A stretch of DNA of 64,000 nt from NCBI RefSeq assembly GCF_004138205.1, contig NZ_RXNQ01000031.1:62001-126000 (forward strand). The letters run 5' to 3'. The notes under the pieces were generated by a model. That model was not told the origin of the DNA. It saw only the letters and a list, made by a program, of their open reading frames with translations, and ran no database searches. This stretch comes from Pedobacter sp. SYP-B3415. GTDB taxonomy: Bacteria; Bacteroidota; Bacteroidia; Sphingobacteriales; Sphingobacteriaceae. Shown piece by piece: positions 32,801-38,137 of the stretch (position 1 is the stretch's first letter; the number at the start of each line of letters is the position of its first letter). The position numbers and the translations under genes are program-made.

Positions 32801-32951
32801 AAAACGCGTCCCTGCGCTGAGTGCAGGTATTTCTGCACGGGTGAACGTGTTTGGCTATTTCGTGATCGAACCTTATTATGCGTTTCCGTTTACCCGCACC
32901 GATTTAAGTACGCCAGGCGTATTTGGACTTACTTTCGCACCCGGCTGGTAG
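29829..32951 (+). CDS. Peptidase-MA/TolB-propeller/outer-membrane barrel fusion
   Basis: A 1040-residue exported protein (signal to about residue 27, VAQAQ). Region 45-270 is a gluzincin-like metalloprotease domain with H-E-x-x-H at 141-145 (GHELVHAFQYH) and the third-ligand block W-M-I-E-G-M-A-E-Y (169-177; Glu172/Glu176). Region about 290-600 has WD40-like/TolB repeats (SPDGKYVAFLS, SPNGKDIAFSG, SPDGTMIVFSS). The C-terminal 400 residues form a BamA/D15-like outer-membrane barrel ending in ALSAGISARVNVFGYFVIEPYYAFPFTR with a terminal aromatic. Likely an outer-membrane protease or assembly factor; often annotated just as 'biopolymer transporter Tol'. The active-site residues look intact. Confidence 0.88.
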   Translation: MIKKLTLLKKIVPVLLLLFCTAPVAQAQYFGQNKVRYKNPDFKVLQTPHFEIYYYLKNEKLVQKFAQDAETWYKMHQEVFRDTFFKKNPIILYSNHPDFQQTTALQGEIGVGTGGVTEALKNRVIMPVMELNSQTRHVLGHELVHAFQYHVLLERDSIPLQNIGETPLWMIEGMAEYLSIGKSDAFTSMWMRDAMLNRDIPSLKDLTTSNKYFPYRYGQAFWTYIGSQYGDTTIVPLFKNTAKYGYENAIRYTFGYDDKTLSGLWKNAIEQHYRPMLKSDSSQIRLVGTKIIDNRNGGNMNVAPAVSPDGKYVAFLSEKDLFGIDLFLADAKTGRIIRKLTSQVNNSHIDDFNFIESAGTWSPDSKKFAFSVFSRGKNQLMVVDISNGRALLRTDMGEVEQFGNLTWSPNGKDIAFSGMKEGQSDIFSYNLDTKAVTQITNDVFSDYAPSFSPDGTMIVFSSDRGAIEGGNTAAVNPINLVVYNIPEKSIRNIDVFKGANNLNAVFSADSKSIFFLSNRDGFRNLYRYNLGAGDVTQLTDYFTGISGITEFSPAISVSRNDDIVYSYYRYQRYTLYNAPASSFRGRKVEANEVNFDAAILPPMENLGVNIINSNLGNFNRFERTTQDSMKLVQYRPKFRLDYLANSGVGVSTSRFGTGVQGGIVGMFSDILGVNQIIANLSVNGEIYDFGGLVGYINQKSRINWGIALSHIPYVSGFSSIGADRLPGNNGSEIPVTNLRTDIIRTFEEQAQVFGAYPFNKVHRFELGGAFSHYSYRIDRYSNYYDPSGYYIGANRARVSNEQAAQELGVPFNAFTIFQLNTAFVGDNSIFGITAPLDGFRYRIGGEKYFGDYSFTGLTVDLRKYWRIKPVTLAVRSYNYGRFGREGDFLYPLFLGYPYLIRGYEANSFYRNSSGNSGNFNINQLSGSKIAVFNFEVRLPFTGPKKLSAIPSKFLFSDLNFFFDAGVAWDEDSEISFERDPGTAVTPRGLPAKRVPALSAGISARVNVFGYFVIEPYYAFPFTRTDLSTPGVFGLTFAPGW

Positions 32952-32981
32952 GAAAACAGCTCTTGTGTATAAAAACAAAAC

Positions 32982-33015
32982 AGGCTCATGCATCTCTGCA
33001 TGAGCCTTCGTTTTT
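32982..33015. terminator. Strong bidirectional terminator
   Basis: Eleven-base arms AGGCTCATGCA (32982-32992) and their complement (32997-33007) enclose a four-base loop and are followed by TTCGTTTTT on the plus strand; the minus strand also has a T-rich exit. It can end both the barrel-fusion gene (plus) and the GIY-YIG gene (minus). Confidence 0.82.
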
Positions 33016-33040
33016 AACAAGGATGAATGTAGGGTATCTT

Positions 33041-33391
33041 TTATGACATGCCCACGAAGGACATCTTAACTTGTGTGTCAATTTTTTTCTGCATCATGAC
33101 ATGCTCAAAATCGAGACCTATGGTAAGGTCAATCCAGTCAGGATTGCAGGACCGGATCATTTTTTCTTTTTGAGATCTTGTAAACCTGCTGATCAGTTTA
33201 AATCGGCTGAGCGCCTGCTCTTCGGTTTTAAACTCCTCAAAATACACCAATCTGCTCAATTGTTGGTTACTATCGAAGAATAAATTCGGCATTTTTTTAT
33301 AAAACTCAAGAGTCTTGATCAGGTCAGCACTCATACCTACATGCAGACTGTTCCTGTTCCGGTCGGTTACGATGTATACAAAATTGTTCAT
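33041..33391 (-). CDS. GIY-YIG superfamily endonuclease-like protein
   Basis: A 116-residue single-domain protein of the GIY-YIG nuclease superfamily (UPF0213-like/YhbQ-like): the first motif is FVYIVTDRNRNSLHVGM (a variant with V-Y-I and H-V-G for G-I-Y and Y-I-G), followed by RLVYFEEFKTEEQALSRF and the helix SRSQKEKMI. The typical Glu near the end is not clear, so catalytic competence is uncertain. It diverges from the HTH-S24 repressor, and the operators between the two genes may control both. It could be a DNA-repair-type nuclease under that repressor's control. Confidence 0.8.
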   Translation of the reverse strand: MNNFVYIVTDRNRNSLHVGMSADLIKTLEFYKKMPNLFFDSNQQLSRLVYFEEFKTEEQALSRFKLISRFTRSQKEKMIRSCNPDWIDLTIGLDFEHVMMQKKIDTQVKMSFVGMS

Positions 33392-33415
33392 GATGCGATT
33401 GATAAAAAGGTTACC

Positions 33416-33497
33416 ACTAATCTATTTAGTATTATTTCTTGGATTGTCGGGAAATATTACTAACTTTATTGGCATAAAATTACTAATTATTTTAGTA
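33416..33497. promoter_or_regulatory. Two (T)ACTAA-N5-TTAGT(A) operators plus a half site
   Basis: Site 1: ACTAA-TCTAT-TTAGT (33416-33430). Site 2: TACTAA-TTATT-TTAGTA (33481-33497), a perfect palindrome with six-base arms. A half site TTACTAA occurs at 33457-33463. They lie in the 134-base divergent spacer between the GIY-YIG gene and the HTH-S24 gene and are very probably the binding sites for that repressor. Confidence 0.7.
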
Positions 33498-33525
33498 TTT
33501 CAAAATTTTTTAAAAATTTATTTTT

Positions 33526-34302
33526 ATGTCCAACATCGCAGCGAATCTCAAATACCTCAGGAAGAAAAAAGGCCATACCCAGCAGCAATTTGCTGATATC
33601 ATGGAAATTAAACGTTCATTGATCGGCGCCTATGAGGAAGACCGTGCGGAGCCTAAATACGAATTACTAAAAAAGATAGCAGAATATTTTGACCTTACCA
33701 TTGATGAATTTATCAATGAAACAATTAATGAGTCATGGAAACCAAAACCAAAAAGTTCCGGCTCAAACCTCCGTATTCTCAGTATCTCTGTTGACCAGGA
33801 CGAAAAAGAAAACATAGAACTGGTACCTGTTAAGGCAAGCGCAGGATACCTGAACGGCTATGCAGATCCCGAATATCTCAGCCAGATGCCGCGGTTTCAG
33901 CTTCCGATACCTGCGCTCAGGCAGGGAACTTTTCGCGCATTCGAAATCATGGGCGACAGTATGCTCCCCGTGCAGCCAGGCAGTATTATTATCGGCGAGT
34001 ATATGGACAATTGGAATGATGTTAAAACCGGAGAAACGTATGTCGTGGTCAGCAAAACTGAAGGCGTTGTCTACAAACGTGCGGGCAACCGCTTCCGCGA
34101 GAACAAAGACCTGAAGTTGATTTCAGATAATAAACTATATGATCCCTACCAGATTGCTGCCGATGATATTCTCGAGATCTGGAAGGCAAAAGCGTATATA
34201 TCCACTGCCCTGCCTGAGCCAACGCCTGAACCTACCATCGAGACGCTAACAAGCATGATGTCTCAGATGCAAAAGTCCATTTCACAGCTCAACAAAAATT
34301 AA
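33526..34302 (+). CDS. LexA/CI-like HTH-S24 autocleaving repressor
   Basis: A 258-residue two-domain repressor. Residues 1-65 are a XRE-type HTH (LKYLRKKKGHTQQQFADIM, then SLIGAYEEDRAEPKYELL). After a linker, about 95-215 is an S24/LexA-type peptidase domain with nucleophile Ser145 in IMGDSMLP, general base Lys184 in GVVYKRA, and a candidate self-cleavage bond Ala106-Gly107 in KASAGYLNGY. This is the CI/LexA layout: the repressor would be inactivated by RecA-stimulated cleavage. Palindromic operators lie just upstream, implying autoregulation. It is not a standard short LexA; it resembles phage-derived or stand-alone damage regulators of Bacteroidota. Confidence 0.9.
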   Translation: MSNIAANLKYLRKKKGHTQQQFADIMEIKRSLIGAYEEDRAEPKYELLKKIAEYFDLTIDEFINETINESWKPKPKSSGSNLRILSISVDQDEKENIELVPVKASAGYLNGYADPEYLSQMPRFQLPIPALRQGTFRAFEIMGDSMLPVQPGSIIIGEYMDNWNDVKTGETYVVVSKTEGVVYKRAGNRFRENKDLKLISDNKLYDPYQIAADDILEIWKAKAYISTALPEPTPEPTIETLTSMMSQMQKSISQLNKN

Positions 34303-34402
34303 CAAGTTTTAACAAGTGCATTTTTAAACCCTTTTTCATCATTGTACTCTATCCGTTTAAACAGACATAAAGATGTCTGCAGGCAACACAAAATTTGAAC
34401 AA

Positions 34403-34846
34403 ATGAAAAAGTTATTATTAAGTGCGCTTATCGCGGTATCTGCGATCAGCGCAACCTACGCTCAGGACAGCACCAGAACCAGACAGCACAGACCAAGACT
34501 GACCGCAGAACAGCGGGCAGAAAGATCAAGTGCAGCGCTTGCTGAGAAATTGTCGTTAAGCGCCGAGCAGAAAAAAAAGATTTATAACATCGAACTGGAT
34601 CGCACGAAACGTTTACAGACAACGCTGCAGAGCCAGGAAGACCGTAACGCTAAATCAGAAGAACGCAAGGCATTGATGCAGGACACAAAAAGTAAGATTG
34701 ATGCCGTATTAACAACTGAGCAAAGAACTAAATTGCAAAGCCTGCGCGCAGAACAGCGCGACAAAATGCGTAAACACGCAGAAGCCGCCAAAGGTAAACG
34801 AAAGTTCAAGAAATCAGAGATCACATCACCCGTATCCGGATCGTAG
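34403..34846 (+). CDS. Periplasmic DUF4890-like/Spy-like protein
   Basis: A 147-residue secreted, highly charged, helical protein. Signal MKKLLLSALIAVSAISATYAQ is cleaved after TYAQ; the mature chain contains three L-T/S-x-x-Q motifs (LTAEQRAERSS, LSLSAEQKKKIYNI, VLTTEQRTKLQSL), as in Spy/CpxP-like chaperones and DUF4890. Start chosen at ATG 34403, where the signal peptide begins; the longer frame (34373) has no support. Envelope-stress chaperones of this type bind unfolded proteins; I infer the same here but cannot show it. It lies between the repressor gene and a strong terminator. Confidence 0.83.
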   Translation: MKKLLLSALIAVSAISATYAQDSTRTRQHRPRLTAEQRAERSSAALAEKLSLSAEQKKKIYNIELDRTKRLQTTLQSQEDRNAKSEERKALMQDTKSKIDAVLTTEQRTKLQSLRAEQRDKMRKHAEAAKGKRKFKKSEITSPVSGS

Positions 34847-34864
34847 ATAGGTTTCGATAGATAG

Positions 34865-34893
34865 AAAAAGCGTTGTTAATCACAACGCTTTTT
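34865..34893 (+). terminator. Intrinsic terminator
   Basis: Twelve-base arms (34865-34876 and 34882-34893) with a five-base loop and T-run; ends the gene at 34846. The box used for bioF starts two bases later. Confidence 0.82.
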
Positions 34894-34894
34894 C

Positions 34895-34902
34895 TATTTT
34901 TG
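34895..34902 (+). promoter_or_regulatory. -7 box for bioF, close to the ATG
   Basis: TATTTTTG matches TAnnTTTG and ends 7 bases before the bioF ATG, immediately after the preceding terminator; the predicted transcript is leaderless or nearly so. Confidence 0.45.
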
Positions 34903-34909
34903 ACCCACC

Positions 34910-36043
34910 ATGAACAACATACAGCGGTTCATCGAATCACAACTGGCAGACCGGCGTGAAAAAGGGCTGCTAAGGCAGTTGAATGCCTCAAAACTACCCT
35001 ACGACTTTTGCTCAAATGATTATCTGGGTTTCGCGCGCAGTACTGCAATTGCCCAAAAAGTCGTCGAGTTGTTGAGTGAATTTCAGCCATATCTGAACGG
35101 CTCCGGAGGTTCGCGTTTGCTTAGCGGAAACCATCCCTTTACAGAATCGACGGAAGCATACATAGCCGGTTTTCATGGTTTTGAAAGCGCCCTCCTGTTT
35201 AATTCAGGATACGATGCTAATGTGGGTTTGTTGTCCTCCCTGCCACAAAAAGGGGATACAGTGATAACAGACGAGCTCATACATGCCAGCCTCATCGATG
35301 GCATTCGCCTGAGTCATGCGAACCGTTTGCGGTTTGCTCATAACAACACCGAAGCATTGGCTGAGCGGCTTCAACGTGCTGTGGGCAAATGTTATGTTGT
35401 TGTAGAAAGCATTTACTCAATGGATGGCGATGCTGCTCCCCTGCAGGAAATTGCATCCGTTTGCAGGCAGTACAACGCCGGGCTTATCGTTGATGAGGCA
35501 CATGCAATCGGTATAAAAGGCCGTGCCGGCCGGGGCGTGGTTGCAGAACTGGGTCTTCAGCAGCAGGTTCTGGCCTGTGTTTATACTTATGGGAAAGCTT
35601 TGGGAACACATGGTGCAGCCATTTGCGGGAACAGTTCTTTACGAGACTACCTGCTCAATTTTGCACGGTCATTCATTTACAGCACAGCAGCTGCTCCGCA
35701 TACCATAGCAAGCATTCATGCCGCTTATTTACATCTGGAGCATGGAAATTACTCCGAATTGCTAAAAAACAGAACCGCGCTGTTTGACAACCTATTGCAG
35801 GATTTTATTTCCCCCCCGCCCCCGGCAGATGCAGCGATCCGTTCGGTGATCTGCCCGGGAAATTTCGAAGCAAAGACAACAGCTGCCCGACTTCAGTCGG
35901 CCGGTTTTGATGTGCGGGCCATTCTTAGCCCAACAGTGGCCTCAGGCACTGAGCGGTTGCGCATTTGTCTTCATACATTTAATACAGACGAAGAGATTAA
36001 TGCCCTTGTTAAGCACCTGCGAGAGGGCCTAAAGAAAAACTAA
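34910..36043 (+). CDS. bioF: 8-amino-7-oxononanoate synthase family enzyme (BioF)
   Basis: A 377-residue PLP enzyme (alpha-oxoamine synthase family) that condenses pimeloyl-CoA/ACP with alanine in biotin synthesis. Signature blocks: YDFCSNDYLGFARS, LNGSGGSRLLSGNHPFTESTEAYIAGFHGFESALLFNSGYDANVG, LIHASLIDGIRLSHA, IVDEAHAIGIKGRAGRG and the PLP-lysine region YTYGKALGTHGAAICGN. The presence of bioD 2 bases downstream fixes the assignment over the related KBL and serine palmitoyltransferase enzymes. bioA, bioB and bioC are not in the window. Confidence 0.94.
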   Translation: MNNIQRFIESQLADRREKGLLRQLNASKLPYDFCSNDYLGFARSTAIAQKVVELLSEFQPYLNGSGGSRLLSGNHPFTESTEAYIAGFHGFESALLFNSGYDANVGLLSSLPQKGDTVITDELIHASLIDGIRLSHANRLRFAHNNTEALAERLQRAVGKCYVVVESIYSMDGDAAPLQEIASVCRQYNAGLIVDEAHAIGIKGRAGRGVVAELGLQQQVLACVYTYGKALGTHGAAICGNSSLRDYLLNFARSFIYSTAAAPHTIASIHAAYLHLEHGNYSELLKNRTALFDNLLQDFISPPPPADAAIRSVICPGNFEAKTTAARLQSAGFDVRAILSPTVASGTERLRICLHTFNTDEEINALVKHLREGLKKN

Positions 36044-36045
36044 AG

Positions 36046-36660
36046 ATGCACCAGGGATACTTCATAACCGGTATCGGTACCGGGATAGGAAAAACGGTTG
36101 TAAGTGCCGTAATTACCGAAAAACTCAAGGCAGACTATTGGAAACCTGTACAGTCCGGTGACCTAGACGCAAGCGATAGCATGTCTGTCGGGGCACTTAT
36201 CAGTAACAACCGTACACAGATTCACCCGGAGATTTACCGGCTGAATACGCCGCTTTCGCCACATCAATCGGCAGCTATTGACGGTGTAGAGATTGAACTT
36301 GACGGGTTTAGCCTGCCCCAAACCCAGAACCGTCTCGTTGTGGAAGGTGCCGGGGGCCTGATGGTTCCATTAGCTGAAAAGTTGTTAATTACAGACCTGA
36401 TACGCCATCTCAACCTTCCGGTTATCCTGGTAAGCAGACACTATCTCGGCAGTATTAACCATACACTTCTAAGCTGGCATTTTTTAAAGGAACAGGAAAT
36501 ACCTGTACGGGGTATCATCTTCAATGGACCCGAGAATCACGAAAGCAAGCGTTACATTTTACAATATACCGCACTCGAATTACTTGGCGAACTTCCAGAG
36601 CTTGATCAGATCGATGCAAAGATTATCAGCGAACTGGGTGCAAATATCACCCTTACTTAG
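36046..36660 (+). CDS. bioD: Dethiobiotin synthetase BioD
   Basis: BioD closes the ureido ring of dethiobiotin from 7,8-diaminopelargonate, CO2 and ATP. At 204 residues it is slightly short but complete. The P-loop GIGTGIGKTVVSAV is at about 9-22, the substrate-binding KPVQSGD and EGAGGLMVPL blocks follow, and the C terminus has the AND-like ARIIFNGP-type loop (IIFNGPENHESKRY). The ATG is 3 bases after the bioF stop, so the two are translated together; the rest of the pathway must be encoded elsewhere. Confidence 0.94.
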   Translation: MHQGYFITGIGTGIGKTVVSAVITEKLKADYWKPVQSGDLDASDSMSVGALISNNRTQIHPEIYRLNTPLSPHQSAAIDGVEIELDGFSLPQTQNRLVVEGAGGLMVPLAEKLLITDLIRHLNLPVILVSRHYLGSINHTLLSWHFLKEQEIPVRGIIFNGPENHESKRYILQYTALELLGELPELDQIDAKIISELGANITLT

Positions 36661-36909
36661 AATTACACAAAAGGTGTTTAAATGAGAAAGGGAATTCCTC
36701 GCGAATTCCCTTAAAACCAAACAAACTATTTTTATGAAGTATGATAATAACACGCTCCGGTATAAATGGTTTGGCCTATAGCAAAAAAAGTTAAAAAAAA
36801 AATTTGACAGGCTGAAAGAACACTTGTAATACAATGTATGTCAACGTGTTAAAACAAAAAAAGGAAAGCGGTGAGCTTTCCTTTTTTTTGTGTGATAAGA
36901 TTATTATTT
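36661..36909. other. Intergenic region with palindrome and a tiny frame
   Basis: This 249-base spacer holds a perfect ten-base inverted repeat with a five-base loop (36688-36712, GGGAATTC arms), then an AT-rich stretch and a 15-codon frame (ATG at 36734, MKYDNNTLRYKWFGL, stop at 36779). In the same frame past the TAG lie 15 more codons (a basic amphipathic stretch) to a TAA. A small protein, an uORF or an interrupted gene is possible. The next element is the rplT terminator. No RNA gene is recognised. Confidence 0.35.
36856..36889 (-). terminator. Terminator of the thrS-infC-rpmI-rplT operon
   Basis: GGAAAGC/GCTTTCC arms (36863-36881) with a five-base loop are flanked by A7 and T8. On the minus strand the T-run follows, 20 bases past the rplT stop; it is symmetric enough to work both ways. 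Confidence 0.85.
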
Positions 36910-37254
36910 CTACTTCACTGCGTTGATGACCGCTTTGAACGCCTCAGGGTTGTTCATGGCAAGATCAGCAAGAACTTTACGGTTCAAACCGATTTCTTTA
37001 GCGGCGAGTTTGCCGATCAACTGTGAATACGAAATTCCGTGCTGACGTGCACCAGCATTGATACGCTGAATCCAAAGGGCACGGAAAGCTCTCTTCTTAA
37101 CTTTACGGTCGCGGTAAGCATATTGCAAACCTTTTTCTACCGTGTTTTTAGCAATGGTGTATACCTTGCTTCTTGATCCCCAGTAACCTCTGGCTAATTT
37201 TAGGATCTTTTTTCTTCTTCTTCTCGAAGCTACTGCGTTTACCGAACGTGGCAT
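36910..37254 (-). CDS. rplT: 50S ribosomal protein L20
   Basis: L20 (114 residues) binds 23S rRNA early in assembly of the large subunit. The sequence is typical: [28 protein letters not shown], then the [17 protein letters not shown] helix and the C-terminal [14 protein letters not shown] block. It is last in the thrS-infC-rpmI-rplT cluster, the usual bacterial arrangement in which L20 can repress the operon by binding its mRNA; a hairpin in the spacer before it (37271-37307) may be the site. Confidence 0.98.
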   Translation of the reverse strand: MPRSVNAVASRRRRKKILKLARGYWGSRSKVYTIAKNTVEKGLQYAYRDRKVKKRAFRALWIQRINAGARQHGISYSQLIGKLAAKEIGLNRKVLADLAMNNPEAFKAVINAVK

Positions 37255-37270
37255 GTTGTTAATGTGTTTT

Positions 37271-37307
37271 GGTAGGCGGCGTTGCGTTTCTCAGCAAACT
37301 TACTACC
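37271..37307 (-). promoter_or_regulatory. Nested hairpin in the rpmI-rplT spacer
   Basis: GGTAG/CTACC outer arms (37271-37275, 37303-37307) and TTGC/GCAA inner arms (37282-37285, 37294-37297) can form a stem with an internal loop in the 76-base spacer just before rplT, a position where L20 translational operators occur in other bacteria. Pairing is short, so this is tentative. Confidence 0.35.
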
Positions 37308-37330
37308 GGATACCTGGTTAAAAAATAAAT

Positions 37331-37531
37331 TTACTTGCCGATGCAGAGCATACGTTTAACGTTGCCCATGTCTGCGTCATGTACCATGCTGGTATGACCC
37401 AAATTGCGCTTACGTTTTGTCGACATCTTTGTAAGGATGTGACTTTTGTATGCATTCTTCCTCGCGATTTTACCTGTTCCAGTAAGCGTGAAACGCTTTT
37501 TAGCACTGGAATTGGTTTTCATTTTTGGCAT
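37331..37531 (-). CDS. rpmI: 50S ribosomal protein L35
   Basis: L35 (66 residues) is a small basic large-subunit protein. The sequence [20 protein letters not shown] then [25 protein letters not shown] is the canonical family pattern at normal length. The gene is between infC (26 bases upstream) and rplT (76 bases downstream). Confidence 0.97.
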   Translation of the reverse strand: MPKMKTNSSAKKRFTLTGTGKIARKNAYKSHILTKMSTKRKRNLGHTSMVHDADMGNVKRMLCIGK

Positions 37532-37557
37532 AACTCTGTTTTTATATAAATTTCAAT

Positions 37558-38127
37558 TTATTTCCTAGCAAGCTTTGGCGCAACGGTTAAAAACATCCGT
37601 TTCCCCTCAAGTTTTGGCAGCAGCTCAACTTTACCAACTTCTTCAAGCGCCTGTGCAAATTTAAGCAAAAGGATCTCTCCATGCTCTTTGTACACAATAG
37701 CCCGGCCTTTGAAATGTACGTATGCGCGTACCTTTTCGCCGTTTTCAAGGAAACTGATTGCATGTTTCAGTTTGAATTGAAAGTCGTGATCGCTGGTATT
37801 TGGTCCGAAACGGATCTCCTTGATCACGGTCTGCTTTGCATTCGCCTTGATTTCCTTCTGCTTCTTCTTCTGCTCGTAGATGAATTTGCTGTAGTCAACG
37901 ATTTTACAAACCGGTGGAACCGCATTCGGGGAAATTTCTACCAGGTCCAGTTCAAGACCATCGGCAAGGGCCATGGCTTTTGATAATGGATAAACACCGG
38001 GTTCAACATTGTCACCAACAAGACGAACTTCAGGCGCCTTTATAAACTGGTTGATGTTGTGTTCTGCTTCTTTTTTCTTAAAAGGAGGTCGCGGCCCCCT
38101 GTTAAAACCTGGTCTACCTAGTGCCAA
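37558..38127 (-). CDS. infC: Translation initiation factor IF-3
   Basis: IF-3 keeps ribosomal subunits apart and proofreads start codon-anticodon pairing. The 189-residue product has the N-domain ([34 protein letters not shown], ending [17 protein letters not shown]), a helical linker, and the C-domain ([34 protein letters not shown]). The N-terminal 25 residues are glycine/proline-rich. The start codon is a TTG, 10 bases after the thrS stop, with no Shine-Dalgarno and no ATG in frame nearby; non-AUG starts in infC allow autoregulation in other bacteria. Confidence 0.96.
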   Translation of the reverse strand: MALGRPGFNRGPRPPFKKKEAEHNINQFIKAPEVRLVGDNVEPGVYPLSKAMALADGLELDLVEISPNAVPPVCKIVDYSKFIYEQKKKQKEIKANAKQTVIKEIRFGPNTSDHDFQFKLKHAISFLENGEKVRAYVHFKGRAIVYKEHGEILLLKFAQALEEVGKVELLPKLEGKRMFLTVAPKLARK

Positions 38128-38137
38128 ACTTTTACGC

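Noticed and set aside
33041-34302. Prophage remnant around the CI-like repressor
   Set aside because: No integrase, structural or lysis genes flank it; neighbours are ordinary chromosomal genes.
36795-36830. Consensus-like TTGACA-N17-TAATAC promoter and a tiny sRNA ahead of the rplT terminator
   Set aside because: Members of this phylum use a TAnnTTTG-type promoter rather than the E. coli consensus, and only about 40 bases would remain before the terminator.
36661-36909. tRNA or riboswitch in the bioD-rplT spacer
   Set aside because: No cloverleaf, T-loop sequence or known aptamer core was found; the hairpins present are simple inverted repeats.
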